Program-made: the position numbers and the translations under genes
Shown here: piece by piece, positions 17,280 to 24,012 of the stretch
How the letters are laid out: the number at the start of each line of letters is the position of its first letter
Position numbering within the stretch: position 1 is the stretch's first letter
DNA from: DASUNP01 sp035249305
GTDB lineage: Bacteria; Acidobacteriota; Blastocatellia; UBA7656
Reading direction: 5' to 3'
Length of the DNA stretch: 64,000 bases
NCBI GenBank assembly: GCA_035249305.1
Contig: DATFGQ010000056.1
Span: forward strand, 72,015 to 136,014
Notes under the pieces: generated by a model
What the model saw: only the letters and a program-made list of their open reading frames with translations
Told to the model about the DNA's origin: nothing
Database searches by the model: none

Positions 17280-17310
17280 AAAAAAAAGAGGCTGCCCGTG
17301 AGCAGCCTCT
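17280..17310 (-). terminator. Intrinsic terminator of the lytic transglycosylase gene
   Basis: On the minus strand a 9-bp perfect stem (AGAGGCTGC / GCAGCCTCT, 6-nt loop) is followed by eight Ts, ~45 bp past the stop at 17357. It separates the transglycosylase from the downstream arginase gene, whose promoter must therefore lie within ~70 bp. Confidence 0.85.
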
Positions 17311-17356
17311 GAGGACCTCATTCAGGAGGTATAAAGGTTACAAGGAGGATCGAACT

Positions 17357-18568
17357 TTATAAGCCTGCTACGTCGTCGCCGGAAGCCGAGGCGGGCATCA
17401 CGCTGTATTTCTCGGCCTCGCGCGCGACCGTTATCGCCGCAAGTATCTTCGGCACGTAGTTGAGCGTCTCTTTAGGGAGAAGGTTCTTCTCGTGAAGCTC
17501 CCAGAAATTCGCGCGGCCATTCTTGACGACCGCTTCCATCACGCGCGGCTCGCCGCAGTTGTAAGCGGCCATCGCCAGCGCCCAGTCGCCGAAGATCGTG
17601 TAGAGGTCGCGCAGGTAAGTGGCGGCCACTCGCGTCTGCTTTCGCGCGTCAAACCTCTCGTCGTTGCCCGCCTCGACCGTCAGGCCGTAGTCGGTCGCCG
17701 TGCGCGGTATGAACTGCCAGATGCCAGCCGCCGCCGCGGGCGAGCGCGCTTCGGCATGCCATACGCTCTCTACGTGGGCGAGCCACACGAGGTCTTCGGG
17801 CAATCCCGCCTGGCGAAACTCTTGACGGGCCATCTCTAGGTACTGGCTGCTGCGGTCTATGCCTATCGTCATCGTCCTGCGGCCGCCCTGAGTCGCCGTG
17901 TACCAATTAATCCACTTATCAATGGCCGCGTTCTTCTCGAAGGCCATGTCGTTGACCGTCAAACGAGAACCGTTCTTCTTGACGGCCGGGCTAGTCTCGG
18001 CAACGACCTCGGGCATGCGCGGGTCGGCGTTTGCCGCCGTCTCGGCGGTTTGAGTCTCTTCCATAGGGCTGCCGACGTAGTCCTTCAAGCGCGCCCACAT
18101 GCTGCCGGGCTTCTGTTTCTCCGAGCCTGTCGACTCGTTAGCCGAAAGCTTCTCGGTTTTGACCGACGCGGCGTTGCGGCTCGCGCGATTCACGACGCGC
18201 ACGCCGGAGCCATGCTCGGGAAGGAAGGCTTCGCCCGTGATGCGCTTCTGCACGCGCCTGTTGTACTCGGCCAGCTTCTGATTTGAGGCTGCCGCATCGG
18301 CGAGCAGGTTGAGCGCCTTATCAAAATCTTTTCGCTGGCGGCTGAGGCTGCGCGGGGCAATGGGCTCCGCCTGCTCTACGGTCGCGCCCACTTCGATGGC
18401 CGACAACGCGGAGTGGTCTAACAGCGTTCTGTCGCCCGCGCCCGTGAAGAAGAAGATGCTCAAGCCGAGCGCAAGGGTCGCGCTGCCGGTCGAGACGACC
18501 TTTCGTTTGCGCGAAGATTTGAAGAAACCTAGATTAAGATTTGACAGGACGGATCGATATAGCTTCAT
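17357..18568 (-). CDS. Membrane-anchored lytic murein transglycosylase (SLT domain)
   Basis: A ~403-residue protein. A basic N-terminus is followed by one hydrophobic segment (~27-45), then a long low-complexity and helical spacer (~60-210). The C-terminal SLT domain (~225-390) has LVWLAHVESVWHAEARSPA, where the Glu in HVES (about residue 267) is the expected catalytic acid. It is followed by AGIWQFIPRTATDYGL and MAAYNCGEPRVMEAV, the standard MltD/Slt signatures. It cleaves the MurNAc-GlcNAc bond of peptidoglycan to 1,6-anhydro products. A GTG 12 bp upstream is in frame, but the ATG at 18568 has GGGAG at good spacing and is preferred. No LysM repeats follow the catalytic domain, unlike MltD. 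Confidence 0.88.
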   Translation of the reverse strand: MKLYRSVLSNLNLGFFKSSRKRKVVSTGSATLALGLSIFFFTGAGDRTLLDHSALSAIEVGATVEQAEPIAPRSLSRQRKDFDKALNLLADAAASNQKLAEYNRRVQKRITGEAFLPEHGSGVRVVNRASRNAASVKTEKLSANESTGSEKQKPGSMWARLKDYVGSPMEETQTAETAANADPRMPEVVAETSPAVKKNGSRLTVNDMAFEKNAAIDKWINWYTATQGGRRTMTIGIDRSSQYLEMARQEFRQAGLPEDLVWLAHVESVWHAEARSPAAAAGIWQFIPRTATDYGLTVEAGNDERFDARKQTRVAATYLRDLYTIFGDWALAMAAYNCGEPRVMEAVVKNGRANFWELHEKNLLPKETLNYVPKILAAITVAREAEKYSVMPASASGDDVAGL

Positions 18569-18919
18569 TGATACTCCCACTTGATCTGTACCGGGCTAGC
18601 CGGTGAGTTCCCTTCAACTGTTAACGTGATTTTGGAATATGGGACGCAATCGCGCTTTTCTGAGGGTGGCCCTTTTGAACAAGCTATTGATTCTTACCCA
18701 TACCCTTTGCTCGCCGTTACGCCTGAATCATCGCGACCAACTAAATACTAACAGAGTCACAACCCGCAGTCGATATATGAACCTTTATTGTAATGGATTC
18801 GCAAGAAAGGCGGGCGAGCCGCTAAACGGTTTAGCAGCCGCATTTACAGGCGTGATTGAGAAGCGACGATCTCTTTGGAGTGCGGTGAGGAGTTGCCGCA
18901 CTCCAAGGATCACGTGCTG
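18569..18919. other. Intergenic region between transglycosylase and a small basic protein
   Basis: A 351-bp gap, AT-richer than its surroundings. It contains an 11-bp perfect inverted repeat TTGGAGTGCGG / CCGCACTCCAA at 18875-18906 just past the stop of the 83-aa minus-strand gene, possibly a factor-assisted terminator because no T-run follows. A plus-strand open frame here has no start signal or family match. Otherwise I see nothing. Confidence 0.5.
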
Positions 18920-19171
18920 TTATTTTTTCGGCTTTATCGCTGGCTGGCCCCTGTGCGTGTCCAGGTATTTTCCCAGCAATGATTTCTTATAAGCCTGGCG
19001 GATGTCGGAAGAGACCGGGGTCGCGGCCGCCGACCTTGCCTGAGCCTTCGGCTGGGTTGGGGTCTGAGACTCATTTGACGATTTAGAACTGGCCGTTTTC
19101 TTCGTAGCCGCGGAAGCCTTGGCCGCCGCCTGGCCCCGGCTGATGTCTGCTTTAGTTCTGCTCTTAGCCAT
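18920..19171 (-). CDS. Small basic Ala/Lys/Ser-rich protein
   Basis: An 83-residue, low-complexity, strongly basic protein. The Ala/Lys/Thr/Ser-rich stretch (~1-60) is probably disordered, followed by a short helical C-terminus (SDIRQAYKKSLLGKYLDTHR). GAGGA lies just before the ATG, which supports translation. Its composition resembles nucleoid- or ribosome-associated tails, but there is no recognised family. A second small protein of similar composition is encoded at 55189-55401. Confidence 0.5.
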   Translation of the reverse strand: MAKSRTKADISRGQAAAKASAATKKTASSKSSNESQTPTQPKAQARSAAATPVSSDIRQAYKKSLLGKYLDTHRGQPAIKPKK

Positions 19172-19261
19172 ATTCCTCGTTCCTTTAACTCATCCTTTCT
19201 CGTCCACGGTATTCGGCAAAAAGATAAGTGTGCCATATCAGTGCCGCATATGACCAGCACG

Positions 19262-19798
19262 TCATTGGCACTTTCTTACTTCGCCGCTGTTATCGTCGAA
19301 GTTCTCAACCCCATCAAGACAGATGACTACGCGCTTGACGGTCGGGAACTGTTTAAGCGTGCGTTCGACGGCCTCCCTGAAACGCCAGGGGGCCAGGTCG
19401 CCGGGCCAGCGCGGGCAGTCGGCGCACTTCGAAGCCAGGCTGATGCGCGCCGTCCCCCCATCGATCTCCAGCGCCTTTATCGAAAGCCCTTCCGCGTAAG
19501 GCGAGCGCAATCCCCTGCTCTTCTCTTCGTCGGTCGGCCCGGCGATCAACGCCTCTATAGCGCCCCGCGCGGGCGTCGTCACGCTGACCATCCTGAAGAC
19601 GGGCACGAGCGCGAGCAAGTTCTCGCTGGCCGCCCGCCGCGAGCGGGATGGCTTTTTCGATTCGAGGTCCTCTTCGGTGAAGAAGTATACGCGGACTTGC
19701 CTCTTGTCCGGGCGTGCGCGCTGAGTGTAGGCGCAGGGCGACCCGGCGAGAAGGGCAAGAGCAGTTACGGTCGTCAGAATGACCCGGGTGGTCTTCAT
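19262..19798 (-). CDS. Exported GerMN-domain protein
   Basis: A 178-residue protein with a signal peptide at ~1-22. It has a domain with the GerMN pattern: VRVYFFTEEDL (beta strand, extracytoplasmic), PARGAIEALIAGPTDEEKSRG (the AL..GPT..E motif), a GLSIKALEIDGGTARISL strand pair, and the closing FPTVKRVVICLDG strand. GerMN domains occur in spore germination and cell-envelope lipoproteins; in non-sporulating bacteria the role is unknown. The ATG at 19798 lies 5 bp past the asnS stop codon, so it is probably co-translated with asnS. A longer frame upstream overlaps asnS and is ignored. Confidence 0.8.
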   Translation of the reverse strand: MKTTRVILTTVTALALLAGSPCAYTQRARPDKRQVRVYFFTEEDLESKKPSRSRRAASENLLALVPVFRMVSVTTPARGAIEALIAGPTDEEKSRGLRSPYAEGLSIKALEIDGGTARISLASKCADCPRWPGDLAPWRFREAVERTLKQFPTVKRVVICLDGVENFDDNSGEVRKCQ

Positions 19799-19803
19799 CG
19801 GTT

Positions 19804-21117
19804 TCAAGGCTTCAGGCGGTAGAGCATGCGCGGGAACGGGATCGTCTCGCGTATGTGCTCGATGCCGCAAATCCATGACGTACAGCGCTCGATCCCCATC
19901 CCGAAGCCGCCGTGCGGGAACGTGCCGTACTTGCGGAGGTCCAGATACCAGTCGAACGCCTCTTCCGGCAAGTTGTGCGCGTGAATCTGCTTGAGCAAGA
20001 AGTCCAGGTCTTCGGCTCGCTGGCCCCCGCCTATCACCTCGCCGTAGCCTTCGGGCGCGAGCACGTCGACGCTCAGCGAGAGTTCGGGCCGCGTCGGGTC
20101 GGCCTTCATATAAAAAGCTTTCACGGACGCCGGGTAACGGTGGACCATCACGGGCCGGTCGAACTGGCTCGACAGGTAGGTCTCGTCGGGCGACCCGAAA
20201 TCGCCGCCCCACTCGAACCGCGTCTCAACCTCGCCGCGCTCGTGCGCCTCCTGTAGCATGCGGACCGCGTCGTCATACTGTAGCCGCGGGAATGGCTTTT
20301 GGATCTGTTCGAGCTTCGACGTGTCGCGCTCAAGCTCCTTGAGCTCCAGCCGCCGGTTCTCCAGCACACGGCCGACGACGAAGGTGAGAAAGTCTTCGGC
20401 CAGGTCCATTATGTCGTCAAGCTGGGCGTAGGCCACTTCGGGCTCCACCATCCAAAACTCGGTCAGGTGGCGGCGCGTCTTCGATTTTTCGGCGCGGAAG
20501 GTCGGGCCGAAGGTGTAGACCTTGCCGAATGCCGCCGCCGTCGCCTCGTTGTAGAGCTGGCCCGATTGCGTCAGGTACGCCTTCGCGTCTTCGAAGTAAT
20601 CGACTTCGAAAAGCGTAGTCGTCCCCTCGCAGGCGGCGGGCGTGAAGATCGGCGTGTCCATCAGCAGAAAGCCGTTCGAATCGAAATAGTCTCTCACGGC
20701 GCGAATCACCTCGGCGCGGATGCTCAGTATGGCGTGCTGTCGTCGAGAGCGGAGCCACAGGTGGCGATGGTCCATCAAGAACTCGACGCCGTGCTCTTTC
20801 GGGGTTATCGGATAGGCTTCCGCGACGTGTACGACTTCAACGCCCACCACGTCTAGCTCGTAGCCGCCCGGCGCGCGCTCGTCTGCGCGCACTTTGCCGC
20901 GGACGATGATCGACGACTCTTGCGTCAGATGCTCAAAGTCGTTCCAGACCTGTTCCGGAACGCCCTTCTTAAAGACCACGCCTTGAATGATGCCCGACCC
21001 GTCTCTTATCTGCGGGAAGATCAGCTTCCCGCTTGAGCGTAAGTTGTAGAGCCACCCTTTGATGGTCACTTCCTCGCCTACGTGCTTCGAGACATCCCTG
21101 ATGTAAGTCTGCTCCAT
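19804..21117 (-). CDS. asnS: Asparaginyl-tRNA synthetase
   Basis: A 437-residue class IIb aminoacyl-tRNA synthetase. The N-terminal OB-fold anticodon-binding domain (~1-110) carries VTIKGWLYNLRSSGKL. The catalytic domain has GPTFRAEKSKTRRHLTEFWM (motif 2, with the conserved FRAE and R..H..EF) and GGFGMGIERCTSWICGIEHI (motif 3). The C-terminus IPFPRMLYRLKP is typical of AsnS rather than AspS. It charges tRNA-Asn with asparagine. GGGAG precedes the ATG. It heads a two-gene unit with the GerMN protein. Confidence 0.95.
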   Translation of the reverse strand: MEQTYIRDVSKHVGEEVTIKGWLYNLRSSGKLIFPQIRDGSGIIQGVVFKKGVPEQVWNDFEHLTQESSIIVRGKVRADERAPGGYELDVVGVEVVHVAEAYPITPKEHGVEFLMDHRHLWLRSRRQHAILSIRAEVIRAVRDYFDSNGFLLMDTPIFTPAACEGTTTLFEVDYFEDAKAYLTQSGQLYNEATAAAFGKVYTFGPTFRAEKSKTRRHLTEFWMVEPEVAYAQLDDIMDLAEDFLTFVVGRVLENRRLELKELERDTSKLEQIQKPFPRLQYDDAVRMLQEAHERGEVETRFEWGGDFGSPDETYLSSQFDRPVMVHRYPASVKAFYMKADPTRPELSLSVDVLAPEGYGEVIGGGQRAEDLDFLLKQIHAHNLPEEAFDWYLDLRKYGTFPHGGFGMGIERCTSWICGIEHIRETIPFPRMLYRLKP

Positions 21118-21226
21118 ATAAGCTCCCGTTAGAGGTTTATCGAATACCGTGCTGAGCGCAAAGGTTTATCCTACTACAGGTGCGGTGACAGGTGGCAAGC
21201 GGCAAGAAAAAAACTCCGTCGCTTCG

Positions 21227-21255
21227 GTGACTTCGCGGGCCGGTTGGACTATAAT
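21227..21255 (+). promoter_or_regulatory. Sigma-70-type promoter of the zinc-ribbon membrane protein gene
   Basis: GTGACT (21227-21232, 4/6 to TTGACA), 17-bp spacer, and a perfect TATAAT (21250-21255). It lies ~90 bp before the start at 21347 and faces away from asnS. Confidence 0.6.
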
Positions 21256-21346
21256 GACGCGCAGCCCCACTTACTTAAAACGCCAAAGAGAAAGGTAAAC
21301 AGAGAGCAGCTAGACGGTCCTTGCGTTTTAATGATGAGGTCGAGCC

Positions 21347-22450
21347 ATGAAGATTTGTCCGCAGTGCCGCGAGCAGTTCGAAGACGAATTAAAATTCTGC
21401 ACCTTCGACGGGGCAGTGCTGCGCCCGCAGGGCGCAAGCCCTATGACCGCCACGGGCTCCGGCAGATACAAGACGCAGACTAGCCCCAGACTGCCTTCAT
21501 ACGATGTCGCGGAGTATGATTACCGAACCGAGCCGCGCAGGAACGGCTGGAAGACGGCCTTCTTTTTCCTGCTCGCGATAAACTTGATAGCGGGCGGCGC
21601 GCTTGCGATGTACCTCTTGATGAGGGCGCAGCCGAAGCCGGCGGCGACTCCAGTCGCGGCTGCGACAACTCAACCGGCCCCGACCGAAGCGGCCGCGACC
21701 GTCGAAGAGGCGGAGGCGCCGAAGCCGCCTTCCGAGATGGCGCGCGAAGAGCTGATGAAGATACTCCCCCGCAACCTCCTGCGCCGGTTCCACGCCGGAG
21801 AGCAGTCGCAAGGGACGCCCGACGATCTAAGGGTAATCAAGGACGAGATGGGCGAGCACGTTGTCTTGCTCGGCACGGGTCGGCTCGACGGCCCGTCGCG
21901 CACGCCGGCCGAAAGAATACTCGTCTTGAAGTACGAAGAGAACGAATTCAAAGACGTGACGCGCCAGGCGCTCCCGAACGCTTATGCGTCGGGCGCGGTG
22001 GCCGGCGAGCAGGCCGACGTGAAGTTTGACGAGACGGGCGTGAACCTCTTGATTCACGAGCCCGCCTCTTCGAAGGCGGTCGTCGCCGAGTGCGCGCAGT
22101 GCGAGCACTCTTATCAACAGGTGAAGCTCGAATGGAAAGGCGCGCGCTACGGCGAAGCGGCGCGCGCCTGGGAGAACGATCGTTACACGGCTTTTTATGT
22201 CGTGGCCGACGCGCTGGAGAAGCGGCGCATCGATGCGCGCGCGCGGCCGCTCATTGATAAATCGCTCGACCCGATCATCGCGCAAGGCTTCGCGCGCAAC
22301 GGCAAGGACGGATGGACCGTCGAAGTGCAGAGCGAAACGCAGGGCGACCAGGCGGCCTACGAGCTCAACAACGGCGACGAGCGGCTGCTGATCCGTGTCA
22401 GCCGCGTAAACGGCCAGTGGAGAGCCGTACAGATCGACGACGGATTTTGA
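21347..22450 (+). CDS. Zinc-ribbon, single-pass membrane protein of unknown function
   Basis: A 367-residue protein. The N-terminal cytoplasmic zinc-ribbon-like motif MKICPQCREQFEDELKFCTF has three Cys and is followed by GAVL, as in many acidobacterial membrane proteins. One transmembrane helix lies at ~65-88. An Ala/Pro/Thr-rich linker follows (~92-125), then an extracytoplasmic domain (~130-367) with a CAQC pair and a C-terminal strand pair (ERLLIRVSRVNGQWRAVQID). The domain is not recognised. The start is supported by its position behind a good promoter. It is likely monocistronic. Confidence 0.7.
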   Translation: MKICPQCREQFEDELKFCTFDGAVLRPQGASPMTATGSGRYKTQTSPRLPSYDVAEYDYRTEPRRNGWKTAFFFLLAINLIAGGALAMYLLMRAQPKPAATPVAAATTQPAPTEAAATVEEAEAPKPPSEMAREELMKILPRNLLRRFHAGEQSQGTPDDLRVIKDEMGEHVVLLGTGRLDGPSRTPAERILVLKYEENEFKDVTRQALPNAYASGAVAGEQADVKFDETGVNLLIHEPASSKAVVAECAQCEHSYQQVKLEWKGARYGEAARAWENDRYTAFYVVADALEKRRIDARARPLIDKSLDPIIAQGFARNGKDGWTVEVQSETQGDQAAYELNNGDERLLIRVSRVNGQWRAVQIDDGF

Positions 22451-22532
22451 AATGTAGCGCACCCGTACACATCCCTAAGGCCGAGTGTATGCGATAAGTC
22501 TCCTCCAAGACCTTTTTTCAACATTTAACAAC

Positions 22533-22548
22533 TGGCATTGCTGTTGCA
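22533..22548 (+). promoter_or_regulatory. Sigma-54 (-24/-12) promoter
   Basis: TGGCATTGCTGTTGCA matches the sigma-54 consensus TGGCACG-N4-TTGCW at every key base: GG at -24, GC at -12, 10-bp spacing. It lies 53 bp ahead of the small membrane protein ATG, giving a leader of about 40 nt. No comparable match was noticed in the other intergenic gaps I scanned by eye. Confidence 0.75.
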
Positions 22549-22600
22549 CTCCGAGTAGTCGCAGGCAATAGTGCTTGATTACTTACAGGAGGAAACAACA

Positions 22601-22798
22601 ATGGCCGATAGGATTATAGAAGAGCATGTGCACTCGGATGGCGGCAGCGGGATGACCGCGCTGGCGATAGTGCTGTTCGTCCTCGTATTGCTCGCGGTGC
22701 TTTATTTCACAGGAGCCTTCGGAAAGATGTTCGGCACGAAGAAGACGGAAGTCGACATCAACATCAACAAGCCCGGCGTCGTTCTACAGTTGCGTTAA
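22601..22798 (+). CDS. 65-aa single-pass membrane protein under sigma-54-type promoter
   Basis: A short acidic, His-containing N-terminus (MADRIIEEHVHSDGGSGM) is followed by one transmembrane helix (~18-38) and a basic C-terminal tail ending KTEVDININKPGVVLQLR. A strong AGGAGG lies 8 nt before this ATG; the in-frame ATG 30 bp earlier has none. It has no known family. Small membrane proteins behind sigma-54 promoters are known in phage-shock-type envelope stress responses, but this protein is not recognisably PspB or PspC, so the parallel is only an inference. Confidence 0.7.
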   Translation: MADRIIEEHVHSDGGSGMTALAIVLFVLVLLAVLYFTGAFGKMFGTKKTEVDININKPGVVLQLR

Positions 22799-22810
22799 GA
22801 GTTTTTGGGG

Positions 22811-22868
22811 CCGTGACGGCATCTGAGATCTCAAATTTCAAATTTGAAATTTCAAAGCCCGTCACGGC
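22811..22868. terminator. Inverted repeat between convergent genes, possible bidirectional terminator
   Basis: GCCGTGACGG (22811-22820) pairs with CCGTCACGGC (22859-22868) across a spacer that holds AAATTTC-type heptamers (22836-22857). The right arm reaches into the last codons of rho. It sits between the convergent 65-aa gene and rho. Confidence 0.5.
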
Positions 22869-23986
22869 TTCAATTTGCTCAGGAACTCTTCGTTGTCGCG
22901 CGTATCGCCGAGCCCTTTGAGCAGCAGCTCCATAGCTTCCACAGATTTTTTTCCCGCAAGCGCGCGCCGCAGCAAATGGACCTGCGGGACGTGCTCGGCG
23001 TCAAACAGCTTCTCTTCTTTGCGAGTGCCCGACTTCGAAATATCGATGGCCGGGAAGATGCGCCGTTCGGCGAGCTTTCTGTCTAAGACTATCTCAAGGT
23101 TTCCGGTCCCCTTGAACTCCTGAAATATCACCTCATCCATCTGGCTGCCCGTGTCTATCAACGCCGTCCCGATTATCGTGAGCGACCCGCCCTGCTCGGC
23201 TTTCCTCGCGGCCCCGAAAAACTTCCGCGGGAACTCCATCGCGCGCGTGTCGACGCCGCCCGTCATCGTGCGCCCGCGACGGCTCGTCTCGCGGTTGGAA
23301 GCGCGCGCGAGTCTCGTTATCGAATCTAAGAGCATCACCACGTCCTGGCGGCATTCGACCATGCGCTTGACGCGCTCAAGCACCAGCCGCGCGACTTGCA
23401 GGTGAAGGTCGGAGCCCTGGTCCGCCGACGAAGCGATCACCTCCCCGCGCACCCTTCGCTTCATGTGCGTGACCTCTTCGGGGCGCTCGTCGACGAGCAG
23501 AACGACCAGATGAGTCTCGGGATGATTGTCCGCGACCGACTCGGCGATGTTCTCGATGAGAGTGGTCTTCCCGGTCTTCGGAGGCGCGACGACAAGGCCG
23601 CGCTGCCCCTTCCCGATGGGCGAGATCAGGTCGAGCACTCGCATAGACATGTTGTCGTTGCCTTCCGAAAGCTCCAGCCGCTCGGTCGGGTCTACGCTCG
23701 TCAGCGAGGTGAATTCCGGCACGTCGCGGTATTGATCCGCGTTAAGCCCGTTCACCTTCTCGACCGTAGAGAGCTGATCGGCCTGGCTGCGGCCGCGCCC
23801 GTTCGGCGACGGGGCCGCGCTCCCTTCGACGTGAACGCCCTCGCGCAAAGAGAATCTTTGAATCAGGTTGCGCGGGACGAAAACATCCTTGGGGCCGGGC
23901 AAGTAGTTGTTGTCCGCCTGTCTGAGAAACCCGAAACCTTTTTCGTTTATCTGAAGAACTCCAGAAGCCGTCTGTTGAGAATCCAT
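22862..23986 (-). CDS. rho: Transcription termination factor Rho
   Basis: A 374-residue hexameric RNA helicase that terminates transcription. The cold-shock-like RNA-binding domain (~8-55) carries GVLQINEKGFGFLR and DVFVPRNLIQRF. The RecA-type ATPase has Walker A PPKTGKTT at ~135-142, VDERPEEVTHM, Walker B DVVMLLDSITRLARASN, the Q-loop GTALIDTGSQMDEVIFQEFK, and a closing R-rich segment. It is shorter than typical Rho (~410-420): the N-terminal Rho-N helical domain is missing and the protein starts almost at the RNA-binding domain. CGGAGA precedes the ATG. It follows recQ by 26 bp and may share its transcript. Confidence 0.95.
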   Translation of the reverse strand: MDSQQTASGVLQINEKGFGFLRQADNNYLPGPKDVFVPRNLIQRFSLREGVHVEGSAAPSPNGRGRSQADQLSTVEKVNGLNADQYRDVPEFTSLTSVDPTERLELSEGNDNMSMRVLDLISPIGKGQRGLVVAPPKTGKTTLIENIAESVADNHPETHLVVLLVDERPEEVTHMKRRVRGEVIASSADQGSDLHLQVARLVLERVKRMVECRQDVVMLLDSITRLARASNRETSRRGRTMTGGVDTRAMEFPRKFFGAARKAEQGGSLTIIGTALIDTGSQMDEVIFQEFKGTGNLEIVLDRKLAERRIFPAIDISKSGTRKEEKLFDAEHVPQVHLLRRALAGKKSVEAMELLLKGLGDTRDNEEFLSKLKP

Positions 23987-24012
23987 TAATATCTCCGGAA
24001 TGTGTCTAGGTG

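Noticed and set aside
18639..18992. Plus-strand open frame between the transglycosylase and the 83-aa gene
   Set aside because: No start signal, Cys/Arg-rich random composition and overlap with the minus-strand gene.
19799..20212. Extended GerMN reading frame up to 316 residues
   Set aside because: The first 138 codons are antisense-like Arg-rich sequence overlapping asnS; the signal peptide begins at 19798.
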